64,000 bases of DNA from Nannobrachium achirus (taxonomy: Eukaryota > Chordata > Actinopteri > Myctophiformes > Myctophidae). The position numbers were made by a program, and so were the translations under genes. The notes under the pieces were generated by a model. The model was not told the origin of the DNA and searched no databases. It saw only the letters and a program-made list of their open reading frames with translations. Shown here piece by piece: positions 1-11,401 of the stretch. Each line of letters opens with the position of its first letter. Position 1 is the stretch's first letter. The stretch covers positions 28,691,994-28,755,993 of the forward strand of contig OY997653.1 of assembly GCA_963921795.1 (NCBI GenBank). Reading direction: 5' to 3'.

Positions 1-409
1 CAGATGAAGCTCATTAGACAAGGTTGTGGAGCTGTTCTTTACTCTGAAAAGATGATATTGATGATGGATGCTTGTCCAGTCTAATTGTCATCTCAGCATG
101 TGGAAAGTGTGACGCCTCAGCTCTGGAGTGTCAGTTTTTGCCACATAACAGCCTGTAATGCAGTCAAAGCGTTGGCGTGTCTGTCAGACTAGACTACCAC
201 TGGTTGTCATGCCAGCACCATGCATGCTTTTATCATCCTTGCAGCCCCTGCAAACCTATTACCCAGGAGATGACAGATTCTGTCACCACAGCAAATACTT
301 TTTTACCATGTATATACCAGTGGTACTCAGAGTGGGGTCCAGGGACATTCTAAATTGACCCTAACAGGTCCGGTTGGTTCCATTTGTATACTGTCTTAGG
401 GGCGGTAAA

Positions 410-560
410 TGGTGCATTTATATAGAGCCTTTATCCAATGCGCTTTACAGAGAGCATTACATTCACCCATTCACACACACATTCATACACTGATGGTGGA
501 TGAAACCATGCAAGCTACCTACCTGCTCACCAGGAGCAACTAGGGGTTCAAAATCAAGGC
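410..560. repeat. dispersed repeat, LINE/SINE 3'-end type
   Basis: A second diverged copy is at 27495-27625. Both share a stretch reading roughly TATAG.GCCT.TTTATCCAA, then a CATTCAC/CACACA tract and a CCTGCTCNCCAGGA motif. It resembles the 3' ends of fish LINE/SINE families that contain GCGCTTTACA. The exact family is not recognised. Confidence 0.5.
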
Positions 561-596
561 CCATGCATACTCCAGGGTGGAGTGAGGGGGACTGCC

Positions 597-770
597 CATA
601 ATTTCCGAAGGATCATTAGTCCGAAGGTTCATTAGTCCGAAATTAGTTAGGGTTACTGAGGTTAAGGTTAGGGTTAGGGTTAGGGTTAGATTTAGGCATA
701 GCATTCTTAACACATTCGGACTAATGAACCTTCGGAACAATGAACCTTTGGAACAATGCCATGGCACCGG
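597..770. repeat. inverted repeat enclosing telomere-like TTAGGG array
   Basis: About four TTAGGG units (roughly 672-699) lie between inverted copies of a TTCATTAGTCCGAA motif (about 628-642 on the left; its complement TTCGGACTAATGAA about 714-728 on the right), followed by partial repeats of the arm. It looks like an interstitial telomeric repeat carried by a small palindromic element. Confidence 0.55.
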
Positions 771-774
771 AGTG

Positions 775-955
775 AGTAGCTATCACCGCGGTGTAGTTTT
801 CTAAAGTCAGAAAACTACAACATTACATCATTAGCCGTGGTGAAGAGGCTTCACCGCAAACCCCGACACATCTCCTCTGCTTTTACTTAATGACATCATG
901 TACAAAAGTGATCGCTTATCACCTAAAAAAAGTGAAGAGCTACTGCATCACTTCA
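775..955. repeat. dispersed repeat with CACCGCGGTGTAGT motif
   Basis: Shares the ordered motifs CACCGCGGTGTAGT, AAACTACAACNTTACATCATT and CACCGCAA...CCAACACATCTC (variants) with 57555-57890. A mobile-element origin is inferred. No ends or target duplication were resolved. Confidence 0.5.
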
Positions 956-984
956 CCTGGAGTATGCATGAGCCTTAACCTCTG

Positions 985-1068
985 GGGGAGCCCGGGATCG
1001 AACTGGGAATGCTTCAGAAACCCTCTGTGTTCTAAGACGGCAACTCCACCCCTGAGCGAAAGCAGTCC
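985..1068 (-). repeat. tRNA-derived SINE relic
   Basis: Read on the minus strand it has a box A-like CGCTCAGGGGTGGAG and a box B GTTCGATCC at tRNA-like spacing. The acceptor ends do not pair convincingly, so a SINE head or tRNA relic is more likely than a working tRNA gene. Confidence 0.5.
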
Positions 1069-1104
1069 TTGAAATACAAAAGTTTGAGAACCACTGACGT
1101 ATAC

Positions 1105-1523
1105 TAGGGCATTCACAAATTTTTAGTATTCGAATTATTCGACCTCAAAGTATTCAAATTGTCGAATATTCGACTGGACTGGCCAAACTGTCAAACGCCT
1201 GCGTTGCGAGGCGTTGTGAGCATGTAGATCTGCTATTTTCACAGGGTGGGGGTCCCCAGTTCAAATATGTTTATTTTGGCGGTCACGGCCAAAAAAGGTT
1301 TGGGAAGCCCTGGTATAGAGCATTAACACATTCATCCACCAGGGGCATTGACAACTCATTCTTATGACTTCCTTCCTATCTAGTAGCCAAGCTTTATAAA
1401 CTATATATGTTTTAAAGAGAAAACAATAAAAAAAAAAAAAAATAAGCGAATATTCGACTTCGGTGAACAACGTCGAATAGTGACTTTGATATTCGAATAT
1501 TCGAATACTTGGTGAATGCCCTA
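1105..1523. mobile_element. hAT-type MITE (TAGGGCATTCAC family) with nested pieces
   Basis: The ends are TAGGGCATTCAC and GTGAATGCCCTA. Flanks ACGTATAC (1097-1104) and ACATATAC (1524-1531) match at 7 of 8 bases, as expected for an 8-bp hAT target duplication. It holds a piece of the CAGTGGTTCTCAACC-type element and the right part of the common hairpin (about 1193-1240). Confidence 0.75.
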
Positions 1524-1903
1524 ACATATACTATACTCACCACCTGCTCTGGTTACCACGCCAATCACACAGTTCACAGTTTAGTTTACTGGCGTTTTGG
1601 ACTAGATTCTCACCTTGGTTTGTGTCCTTCGACTGGCACACCTGTGCAGTCCCACAAGGACATGTTCATTTTTCACTTGTCCCCCTGGGTGAGCTGTATC
1701 ACACTGAGGGAGCTTTGGGGCCGTTTGGGCTTTGAAAGGTGCCCAAGGCCCATCTGTCATAAAGGGGGCACCCATGCACTCTTTTTTTTTTCTTCTTTTC
1801 TTCACCTGCACGGTGCACCCATATCTAACTCTCTGTAGTCTGTATCCTTATTTCACTTCGGTCTCTCCTTATTTCACTTCGGTCTCTCACTCTCACATGC
1901 CAA

Positions 1904-1949
1904 TCACACACGCACGCACGCACGCACGCACGCACGCACACACACACAG
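1904..1949. repeat. (CACG)n/(CA)n microsatellite
   Basis: Tandem CACG units run into CA units. Confidence 0.9.
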
Positions 1950-2466
1950 ATTTTGTGGTGAGTAGAAGGCAGTTGGCATGCAGAGCCCTCTAATTGCTTG
2001 TGCACTGGGTTATAATCATGCAAAGCCTGCCCATCATAACAAGCCTCATTGTCATTAGTCGCCAAGCAATCTGCTTTTAAATGACACTATGATGACAGCA
2101 ATAGAAGGGCAGCACGGGCACCATGTAGATTTATACCATACCGTCATCCCAAAACGACTAGCAGTAAATGAGCAGGTAGGGGTTTTATCGTCTAAAGAGG
2201 GTCGATAAGAGTTAATAGCATTGTCATTATGGGGGTGGTGTTTAAGCCTATCTATCCCATGTTGCATAAATAATACCACCCAGTGAAACAACAGCCGAGC
2301 CCAGCACAGCTTTGAGTCTCAATGCGGGAGGACTGCTGGAAAGATATCAGAATATTTAAATATATTCTTAGTAAAGTGATTCACTATTTCGCATTTACAT
2401 TGCATCCAGCTATCTAGTCTGCTTTAAGTTTGTACATTATGTGTCCTGAACTCCACTGTTTGTTAA

Positions 2467-2771
2467 AGGACCAGGTCACCTCTGGGACAACCAGATCTTA
2501 TTTTATTGTTGTGTGTGACACGATCAACACAATCCCGAGTTATTTTTTGTGTTCAATCTGTGTTTTTAGATATTTTAGTATTTCAGACGATTTCAGCATG
2601 CTACAACTGGTCATATGATGCAAAATGCATCATATGACCAGTTGTAGCATGCTGAAATGCTAACATATCTAAAAACACAGATTGTACACAAAAAATAATT
2701 CAGGATTGTGTTGATCGTGTCCCACACAACAATAAAATAAGATCTGGTTGTCCCAGAGGTGACCTGGTCCT
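2467..2771. mobile_element. palindromic MITE with TTAA target duplication
   Basis: The element is nearly one palindrome. The left half from AGGACCAGGTCACC is mirrored up to GGTGACCTGGTCCT, with the centre near 2618-2626. TTAA lies on both sides (2463-2466, 2772-2775). The TTAA plus AGGA ends suggest a Kolobok- or piggyBac-type mobiliser. No protein is encoded. Confidence 0.75.
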
Positions 2772-2860
2772 TTAAGTCACAGGTTTTTAACCCAAGACCG
2801 GGCAGGTCTTTCGTTAGATTTTCACCACTTTAACCATTATTTTATGCTTTAACTATACAA

Positions 2861-2917
2861 AAAAATAGCAGATATACAAGCTCACAGCGTGGCACAGAGA
2901 GCTTGTAGATCTGCTAT
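2861..2917. repeat. common hairpin repeat (copy)
   Basis: Arms ATAGCAGATATACAAGCTC and GAGCTTGTAGATCTGCTAT with a short loop. It is one of about 35 copies in the window. Confidence 0.8.
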
Positions 2918-3259
2918 ATATCTTTTTTTTAATCTTTAAGATTTGTGCAAATCTTTAAATATATATATATATCTTTAATTGAAAGCAAACTTTTGTAAAT
3001 CTTTGCTTCTGGGGGGTCCCTCCCTGGAACAAAATATTTTGCGATGGGGGTCGGCGGTCAAGTACAAATATTTCCAGGGGTTCTCTACATTAAAAAGTTT
3101 GAGCACCACAGACATTTTGAGATATTCTTCAGGCCTATACTGGGTTAACGTAATGCATTATTTTGAATACATTTCTGTAACCCGATATTGAAATTCAATA
3201 GGACGTGGATGGGGTAAGGCTTTTTGATGGCAGTGTGCTTGTCTCTCCCCACTGCAGCA

Positions 3260-3287
3260 GAGAGAGAGAGAGGGAGAGAGGGGGAGA

Positions 3288-3322
<35 letters not shown>
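3260..3322. repeat. (GA)n microsatellite
   Basis: GA tract interrupted by GGG steps. Confidence 0.9.
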
Positions 3323-3323
<1 letters not shown>

Positions 3324-3541
3324 CCCTCAGGGCAGTTCAGTGAGCAGTCTGCATATGAGCTCTGAACCATGGTTGGAACAGCTGCTCTCTCCTCACACTC
3401 ACAGCCCCTCTCTGACTACCTACCGCCCTCCCCTGCAGCTGCCCGGCTCTCTCCATCGTTCGTTTGTTCTCTCCACCACACACCACCTCCGCAGAGAATA
3501 GCCTTATACCTCCTCCATGTCAGCCATGAGATTACAATTAA

Positions 3542-4127
3542 ACCCATTTGGGCCTAGAATTATTGAATGCTTTAACCGGTGAAAAATAGCAGATATACAA
3601 GCTCACAGCGCGGCACCGAGTGCCGCGCTGCGAGCTTGTAGATCTGCTATTTTTTGAAAAAGTCGTGAAAATGTGTGCAAATTTTTGAACATATGTATTT
3701 TTAAAGCAAACGTTTGTAACTCAATTTTTGCTTCTGGGGGGTCCCTGGAACGAAATATTTTGAGATGGGGGCCCGTGGCCAAATACATATAATTTTGGGG
3801 GTCCTTCACATGAAAAAGGTTTGAGAACCACTGACATAGTAGTCTCTCAAGAACAGACTAACTGAGCTCCAGCTAAGTGAAAAGGACATTTTCTTTGACG
3901 ATGGCCGGCCAGATTGCTGACATAGAAACATAGGGTTTTTCAAAAAATCTTAGAAGGATTCAAAAGACACTTATAGAATCGGGTCAATTTTCTTTTTTTA
4001 AATAGCAGATCTACAAGCTCGCAGCGCGGCACTCGGTGCCGCGCTGTGAGCTTGTATATCTGCTATTTTTCAATAGTTAAAGCATAAAATAATGATACAC
4101 AATAATGTGTACCCGTTTCTAAATGGG
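3542..4127. mobile_element. TTAA-flanked composite MITE (CCCATTT family) carrying two hairpins
   Basis: Flanked by TTAA at 3538-3541 and 4128-4131, with CCCATTT / AAATGGG ends, which suggests a piggyBac-like non-autonomous element. It carries two copies of the common hairpin (3582-3655 and 3998-4070), both with a GCGCGGCAC-type GC-rich loop. Between them is a segment ending GAGAACCACTGA. Related copies are at 28891, 32667, 35735 and 37282. Confidence 0.7.
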
Positions 4128-4340
4128 TTAATCAACAATTTGAGCATGCTGAAGCGCGGGCTGCGCGGAGGGCCATCAGGTGGCAGAACCGGTGATGGTG
4201 ACGAGGACTTGAATTGTGAACGTGCAGCTGAGAGGTACAGCTGCTCAACAACAGTCTGCACAGGACGCCTGTTCCAGTTACTGCGTTATAGCCACTCTGC
4301 TGGAACAGTGCGCTAAGTCGCTAACCTGAGTTATACTTAT

Positions 4341-4966
4341 CATCGTTGTCGGGCGGAAACCTTGCATGTCCAAAACCATTCCTTTTTTTGTTATTTAAAA
4401 AAATGAATGAAAATAGCCGATCTACAAGCACACAACGCCTCGCAGTTTGCGAGTATTCCTACCGTAGGAGACGGGGTTACATAAACAAGGCGCGGCTTGT
4501 GATTGGCTGGAGCGGAGGTCTGGAGCGCTCGGCTGTGGTCACTTGGACTGCGCTAGGTGCACCAAAACCCAATTATTTTGCGTTTATCGTGCGCTTGCCC
4601 AGGCCTTACGGCCTGGGCATAAATAGAACGATTGCATTCACCACGGCTTCTTAACTCGCGCGGCGGTTCGCCCGGCCGCGCGGCCCTGGCCCGCTCTTCG
4701 TGGGCACTCGCGCCTGCGGCGCTCGGGCGCGAAGAGCAGGACCAAGGTTTGCAATGTCGTGGACGCTGCCGAAGAAAAGAAGCGCTCCTTCAAACACCGT
4801 CTCCTACGTTTGGAATAATAGCTCGCAGTTTTGTGCTTGTAGATCGTCTATTTTCTCTACTTTTGTGCTGCACTTTTATATGATGAAGTAGGGCTTTAAT
4901 TTACGGGGGGAAAAACATACTAATTTGAAACTTGGAGATAGGTTTCTGCCCGACAGTGACGTTATA
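4341..4966. mobile_element. MITE with GTCGGGYGGAAACC / GGTTTCTGCCCGAC ends, interrupted
   Basis: The outer inverted ends are CGTTGTCGGGCGGAAACC and GGTTTCTGCCCGACAGTGACG. Related copies (6168, 15638, 39307, 53930) are about 180-250 bp. Here the centre holds the 446-bp inverted-repeat element at 4411-4856, in the place where the other copies hold the short hairpin. Confidence 0.7.
4411..4856. mobile_element. long-arm version of the common hairpin element
   Basis: The outer arms match the common hairpin: AAATAGCCGATCTACAAGC on the left and GCTTGTAGATCGTCTATTT on the right. The inverted similarity then continues inward through GCGAG.TATTCC and GTAGGAGACGG (4441-4475 against about 4785-4828), giving terminal inverted repeats of about 65 bp. 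The interior is about 310 bp, GC-rich and without a recognisable ORF. It may be the fuller parent of the short hairpins, or a second element inserted at a hairpin tip. Confidence 0.6.
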
Positions 4967-4968
4967 TC

Positions 4969-5017
4969 AAAAATAGCCGATCTACAATCAAGCTCACAAC
5001 ACGGCACAGCTATTTTC
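4969..5017. repeat. common hairpin repeat, damaged copy
   Basis: The left arm AAAATAGCCGATCTACAA is followed by AGCTCACAACACGGCAC and only the tip of the right arm, GCTATTTTCG. Confidence 0.65.
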
Positions 5018-5019
5018 GG

Positions 5020-6160
5020 TGCACGACACAGGCACGCAACTAAATATAAATCGGTGATGATTATCATGAAAATAGATTTCCATTCTCACTGTTTGTTTTG
5101 CTAGCACTGCAGTGACGGCAAAGGGTGGCAATGCATTTCTTTTCATTTCATTTTACGAAAACATACAGGTCCAGCTTACGCCGTGTGGCTTGTGTGGGAT
5201 AGTCGCAACACTATCTTTTACAAGTGGGCAGCCCCTACCTGAAAGATATTATCTATTGAAGACCGGTTTTTCAAGCATCAGTCCAGAAATGTAGTAGTCT
5301 ACCCCCCACCCCTCTCCCGCTTGAAGCTTGTCGGCCGTGGTGTGCAGGAACACTACACAAAAAGGAAACTCGATGGGCCACCTGCTGAATGTTTCACTTG
5401 CTCCAGCAGCTCCATCGCTGGAGCCTTGCCTATTAAAAAATACAAGCTGTGTGATCTCCCCCTCTCGCTCTAGCCCTCAAATCCCGCCGTCCATCTCGCT
5501 TTCTGTCAAAAGCTCAGTCTGACGCTTCATGGGCTGCTAGATAAAACGGCAAGCTGCTTCACTGTGAACTCTGAAGCAGCAGTTTTTTGTAATATCTGGC
5601 ATTCACTGCCTTCCACTAATAAATCCCCCTCCCCCTCCTATTCCAGGGCCAGTTGCCCTGGAGAGTAGACGTAGTTGATCCCAGACAAGTCATTGCAGTT
5701 GTCGGATATGTTGTCAACACTCTCCTCGGGTTGTCTGCCGCTTTCAGAGACTTTCAGGACTCTTAAATATCCCTCTGTCAGTCTGCTGCAGAGCGAAGGA
5801 GGCGGTTCAAACATCTATAGAGACACTTGTCACTTGCCCTGTGGTATTTCTTTTTTTTTATTATTATTTGGAGAGTGTGGGAACTGGAAAAGAGGAGGCT
5901 TGTCTGTCCACTCTGGGTGCTGATTTTCAGCAACTCTCAGTCTTGACAGTCTGGCTAGCCAGAGGCCAAGCTCTGAACACGGCACCTACCGAGGTCCTGG
6001 AGGTCAGGGACATGCTGGGCCCCTGATTCAGCCCGGGAAAAAGAATTGTAGAGGCCCTCATTGCGTGCTGTAGAGAGTGATCTCTCTCTATAGTGCTGCT
6101 GCTACTCAAAGATTTGCCATTTCAGATCATGACAAGTGACAAGCAACTGGGCCAATTACA
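5020..6160. other. no gene or repeat recognised
   Basis: Ordinary mixed sequence. No ORF here resembles a known protein and no ends of mobile elements were seen. Confidence 0.5.
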
Positions 6161-6167
6161 TGAGTTA

Positions 6168-6414
6168 TATTTCGTCATTGTCAGGTGGAAACCTTGTATG
6201 TCCAAAACCATTTTAAAAATGATTTAAACTAGTGAAAACGGCCGATCTACAAGCACACAATGCCTCGCATCGCGAGGCGTTGTGTGCTTGTAGATCTGCT
6301 GTTTTCACAACGTTTGTGCGACAGCCTTGTATGATGAAGCAGGGCTTTGCTTTGCAAAAAAATGTACCAATTTGAAACTTGGAGATACAAGGTTTCTGCC
6401 CGACAGTGACGATT
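6168..6414. mobile_element. MITE, GTCRGGTGGAAACC family, with central hairpin
   Basis: The left end TCGTCATTGTCAGGTGGAAA and right end GTTTCTGCCCGACAGTGACG are inverted partners. The central hairpin is at 6232-6308, with arms CGGCCGATCTACAAGCACAC and GTGTGCTTGTAGATCTGCTG. Confidence 0.75.
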
Positions 6415-7326
6415 TACTTTGTTGGACGCCCAGCCCCCAAAATGGAACGAAGGCCGACATTTTATTTAATTTCTTTTCCTAATGGCCGGCCTGGACCGGC
6501 CGGGAATGAACCGGCCGTTCGGGAGTTGTCCCGCTTTTCCCAATGGCCAGCACGTCCCTGTCCTGGAGGTCCCTCGCCCAGACCTGTCGGTGTGTCGTTG
6601 CTAAATGCTGGAATGACACTATCTCGACGCCCCCAGCTCTTTGATCTAGGCCTGGACAAGACACCTGGACACACACACAGCAGCATTTGTCTATTCCCGT
6701 TGAAACTCCCTGTCTAATGCGGTTAAATTTACCATGTATGGCATGTTGTATATTTCTCCAAATCAAATTAACCCGAGACCACTGAAGCTGCTTTGTTCAC
6801 ATATAAGTCCAATGTTCTGGCTGACTTAGTGCTGCTTGCTCACCATGTAGTACAAAAATGTCTCTATCTGGGTCATCAGCTGTGCTATGCACCCACCTCA
6901 AGCCAAAACAAAAACGTCCAATTTGAAAATGTTGCAGAATTTTGCCCTCTGGATGGAATAGGGCGGAACAATGTGTCACATTCATAATGACATTGCAGTA
7001 CAAAACTATTATATAAATCCATTTTTAGTCCCGTTGGCGGGACTCTAAGGGTGGCGAGGATGGGTCTGTCCACCACTTTGATCCCAAACGAATTAAATCG
7101 TAATCAACGGGCGTGAATAGCGTGGAGTTTGCTGGGCACATCATGCTCCATGAACGATGACCCCTACTCATTTGGCCAACTCCACTCCATGGCCTTTCCT
7201 GTGGAACCACTCTCAGGCCAAATATCTACTTCAGGGGTCTTCAAATCTTTGTGTGATACAGTAGGATAATTCTCTTGAATTAACAACTTTTATCCCTGCA
7301 TCCCTATTCTGTGGAGAACTTTAGCC

Positions 7327-7365
7327 AAAAGTAGCAGATCTACAAGCTCTCAGATCGGCTATTTT
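7327..7365. repeat. common hairpin repeat, short copy
   Basis: The left arm TAGCAGATCTACAAGCTCT runs directly into AGATCGGCTATTTT; the loop and inner arm are deleted. Confidence 0.65.
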
Positions 7366-8225
7366 CTGCAAATAGGTTTTCTACCTCTACAGAATCTGCT
7401 TTGTTTGTGTCAAATAGTTTGTGCTAAAATTGTGATTTCGAGACCCGTTTCCCAACTTTCCCTATGCAATGAGAGCGAATGGAATTTATATTATATTATA
7501 TATTTCCAGGTTTTTCCTGAGAGCACAGGACCAACAGATAAAGATGACCAACAGAAGGTTGACCAACTGATTTTAGGTAGATTTATTGTGAGTTACAACA
7601 CACTACTGTAAGCTTCATTTTTGTCAGTATCTAGCTCATGATTTGATTTAACCATCAGAATGAGTAAGCTTTTGTTTCCCCTCTATCTTTGCCTATCAAC
7701 CTAAAACCAAACCGTAGTCAACCTCAAAGAAGCCCGGTGTATTGTTTTAAGAGAGTCATAATCACTTGATTATTTGACTTCATTTTCTGTTTTTGTACAG
7801 TATCATGACCATCATCCCCTTTCTTTTTCTTGTATTGTTTTATCATGTTGTTGTTTTTACACCATCCTCTCATATCTCTCTCTATCTAGGCTAGGATTGA
7901 CATTGAGTGAGAGACGCAAGAGAGACCCTTTGGGGTATGATCTATGACATAACTAGAAGAATGTGTTTGAACCATGATATAACATGATTGTAACCACCTT
8001 TAAAATATAACCGTAGCCTCGTGTGGAGTCTTGTGAGGTCCAGGGTGTTGGCTGTATGTCAGGTTTTTATTGGGAGGGTGGCTGGGTGCACCCAATAAAA
8101 ATGGATTCTAGGGACAGTAGCAGTTTATCTAAAAAGTTGTGTTTTGGAAAACAATAAAAGACCTTATTGCGTGGTTATTGGGAGGTTTTCCTTGCAGCCC
8201 AGGAGTGTGGGAGTTTATGTCAGCC

Positions 8226-8275
8226 TTACAAGCTCACAATATGTTGCAGCGCGATGCGTTTTAGATCTGCTATTT
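8226..8275. repeat. common hairpin repeat, diverged copy
   Basis: TTACAAGCTCACAA, then GCGCGATGCG and TTAGATCTGCTATTT. The outer left arm is missing. The following AAGTATAAAT sequence also follows the copy at 36248-36318, so the two may sit in one host family. Confidence 0.55.
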
Positions 8276-8936
8276 GGTGCGCTGCGGCTTACGCACACAC
8301 AAGTATAAATCAAGCCTAACTGAAGTTCCAGTTGACTTGAAGTGTCTGGGATACAGTACTCAAAATGATAATCATTAGGTGTCACTTGTTCACTGCTATG
8401 TAATTGGCCTGTTACATTGTAATGAAGATCCATGCATGCATGTCCTTGGCACAAAGGAACAGAACCATTCATTTGCTGCCTGAACCATTTACTGCCCGAC
8501 TCAGTCTTAATACTGACTGTGACTGCCGAGCACAATTGCCTGCTAGCTGTCTGTCTGCACTCGTTCTGCTGCCTAGAGCTCTGCCTGTTTGCTCTCAGCT
8601 GTGTTTATTCTCAAGGCCGTCGCCGATAAGGACTCACACTGTAGCGTACGGGGATTTCTTCACAATTGGGTCGAAAGTACTAGGAACAAGGAGTCCATTA
8701 TGAGCAAGAAGATATTCTAACAAATAACCATAAAATAGAAAAATGTCACCACTCACCATGCATATTGCAATTGCAACACTGACTTGAAATAATGTCATAC
8801 TGTATATACTGTCCATATCTTGCAGCCGTGCCCTGAAATGGTGGGCTCAAGTTCTCTCACAGTGTTGCCCAGCAGTTTCATATTTTATTGTTGATGCAGG
8901 CAGTTTAAGGTCAAGGCAAGGACGGGCATCTCAGAT

Positions 8937-9063
<127 letters not shown>

Positions 9064-9435
9064 AACTGTGCGCGTGTGCAGGGCAATGTAATTGTTATCC
9101 CACCCACTCTGTAATCCTGCGCTACTTTTCACCAAAGCATACATAGTAAATGGATACCTACCATGCCAGCCTGTTATTAGTTGCTTAACATGAAACGGTT
9201 TGGTAGCCAATTATAACATTATCATTGAAGTGGGTCTGGTGGTGGGGATCGATGTTTGCTTGCTTGCTTGTTGCTTGCTTGCGCACTGTACACAAACTCA
9301 CTTTTTATCTCAGACAGACCGACCGACCAACCGAAAGACAGACAGAGACACACATACACACACTCCAGATTCAATTGAGTCTGGTGAAAAGAGGACACTC
9401 TGCAGATTAGAGGGCTGCAACCAGGGTAGGGCGAG

Positions 9436-9854
9436 TAGGGATGGGACGATATGAAAATTTCATATCACGATTATTGTGACAAAATAAATCGCGATTTACG
9501 ATATTATCGCAATAATCAAAATCCATTATTCTGGGGCGAAACCTTTGCCAAAAAATAGCAGATCTACAAGCTCACATTCGCGTCACTTGTAGATCGGCTA
9601 TTTTTTGGCAAAGACATTTGATAGACAAGTGAAAAAAAGACTGAATCAAGTGTGTATATTATAAGTACCTTTTACCAATTATAGAGGGTTTAAGTGGTAC
9701 CGGATATGCAGCTCGGCAAATAAAAGGTGAATTGATCCCAGTGCATGCATGATGGAGGACGATATCACGATACATTAAATCTCCTCCACGATACGATTAT
9801 CGTGAGTGTTTTTCATCACGATAAGCGATAATATCGCGTATCGTCCCATCCCTA
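9436..9854. mobile_element. hAT-type MITE, TAGGGATGGGACGATA family, copy 1
   Basis: Ends TAGGGATGGGACGATA and TATCGTCCCATCCCTA. Flanks AGGGCGAG and AGTGCGAG match at 7 of 8 bases. A common hairpin sits in the middle (9543-9613) and its pairing runs outward into the host as CTTTGCCA / TGGCAAAG. Confidence 0.85.
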
Positions 9855-10292
9855 AGTGCGAGAGAGAGAGAGAGAGTGTCTGTTTTGTTCTCCTTCCCAG
9901 GGGCCGCTGACATGAGCAGAGCTCTAAATGGGTGTGTTTATGGTCCCAGATTAGACCTAGCGGTGGCGTGTGCCAGCATCTGTCTCCCATTACCCTTGGG
10001 ATGCTGACAGGCCTGCAGCAATTAATGTGATTGTTGCGGTGGCTCCCCGTCTGTGTGCCACCTTTCCTGAAATGTTAATACATTAACTTGCTTCAACCAG
10101 AGAGAGATAACCGTGGTCGTCTTGTTGGCCCTGCTGTGCTAACAGCGCGTCTCTTTCAAGGATGGCAAATGTCCTTCGTTCCATCCAGGGATCCCAAACG
10201 GCTTAAATACAAAGTTAGGCTCGATGGAGTTTGATTTGCACCTTCATTTGATGATGACCCTCCTGATTTTGGTGACCGTCTTTCCTCTAGTA

Positions 10293-10722
10293 CAGGGGGG
10301 TTTCAGCTGGTGGTCTGTGGACCACTGGTGGTCTGTGAAGGTATTGCATGTGGTCCCTGACATTTTTTAAAGAAACTTAATTTGGTATTGTGTGCGATAT
10401 GAAGACGGAGGAATGAGTCACTGAGTTCAAGTTCAAGAGGCCCCATGAAACACAGTCCCTTGTGAAGTTCTGGATGAGTTGTCAGGCAGTAAAGGCAGTG
10501 CTTACAGTAAAACCCACAATTATTTTACCTCCTGTAGCTACATATCTCTGTGAGAGCGGTATTTCCACGCTGGCATACCTGAAGGACAAGGTTGGAGCCA
10601 GGAAATGACACAAGATTGTTTCCCTGTCCGCCACTGTAGTCAAGAAGAGAGACATCATCCACCTGTAATCATACCATGGACCACTTGTGGTCCGTGGACC
10701 ACTAGTTGAGAAACATCCGGTG
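10293..10722 (+). mobile_element. hAT element remnant (ends plus transposase tail)
   Basis: Left end CAGGGGGGTTTCAGCTGGTG. Repeated TGGTCYGTGGACCACT motifs lie near both ends in inverted orientation. The interior encodes the C-terminal part of a hAT transposase (10456-10668). No clear target duplication was found. Confidence 0.65.
10456..10668 (+). pseudogene. hAT transposase C-terminal fragment
   Basis: The frame gives SLVKFW, then LPPVATYLCESGISTLAYLK, which fits the dimerisation region of Charlie/ZBED-like hAT transposases (usual pattern LPFPTTYLCESGFSTL). The frame holds one TGA at 10606-10608, then continues HKIVSLSATVV to a stop. Everything N-terminal, including the catalytic region, is absent, so this is a dead fragment. 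Confidence 0.75.
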
Positions 10723-11062
10723 ACCCAAGATAATGCGTCAATGTAGTCAATTACTGGGAAGTCAGAGGTCAATTAATTCCACAGAAAAGGGAGTTAAGGA
10801 GGGGAATTGTACTGGATTGCCTGGAGTCATCATTAGCAGGAAATGTGCCCATCTAATGGCATGTGTCTGTCATACATAAGTTAGTGTTTCATATGGAAGG
10901 TTAGATAAAGTAAGAACAGATTAAGGGAAACCATTGGATAGGAATAGATGAGTGTTTCTCAACATTTTATGAGATCTGGACCACTAGCGTATTTCAAGCA
11001 ATCCTCAGGGGCCACACACCCCACCTTTTATTTTGATAAATAGTTAACATTAATGATCTTAA

Positions 11063-11401
11063 AGGAGCTATAGTCAACCTTTTCTTGAAAAACGGACGCT
11101 AAAATAAAAATGTTTCGAAAATATTTGTGTTTCTATAAATAAATGACCACAAAAAGTGTAAAATAATGATAAAATAATCTTTGTTTATATCCCTTATCAA
11201 TCCATATATAAAAGAATAGAAGAGGGATATAAACAAAGTCAGCCTGTCAATGGCCAAAATGACTATTTTATCATTATTTTACGCTTTTTGTGGTCATTTT
11301 TTAATTGAAACACATATGAAGCTTAATCTTTTTTATAAAATATTTTGACATTATTTTTATTTTAGCGTCCGTATTTCAAGAAAAAGCTCACTATAGCTCC
11401 T
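11063..11401. mobile_element. palindromic TTAA-flanked MITE
   Basis: AGGAGCTATAGTCA at the left is mirrored by CACTATAGCTCCT at the right, and most of the interior also mirrors (AACGGACGCTAAAATAAAAA against TTTTTATTTTAGCGTCCG). TTAA lies on both sides (11059-11062, 11402-11405). Confidence 0.75.

Noticed and set aside
985..1068. Possible functional tRNA gene on the minus strand
   Set aside because: Boxes A and B are present, but the acceptor stem does not pair and no clean anticodon arm was found; SINE relic preferred.
4430..4830. GC-rich interior of the 446-bp element as a small nuclear or other RNA gene
   Set aside because: Compared by eye with U6, U12, RNase MRP and tRNA features without a match; terminal inverted repeats point to a mobile element.
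7511..7575. Sequence looking like a small exon (TATTTCCAG acceptor, GTAGAT donor, open frame VFPESTGPTDKDDQQK)
   Set aside because: No partner exon or homologue was found; the donor is weak, and such patterns arise often by chance. It could be a 5' UTR exon, but nothing supports this.
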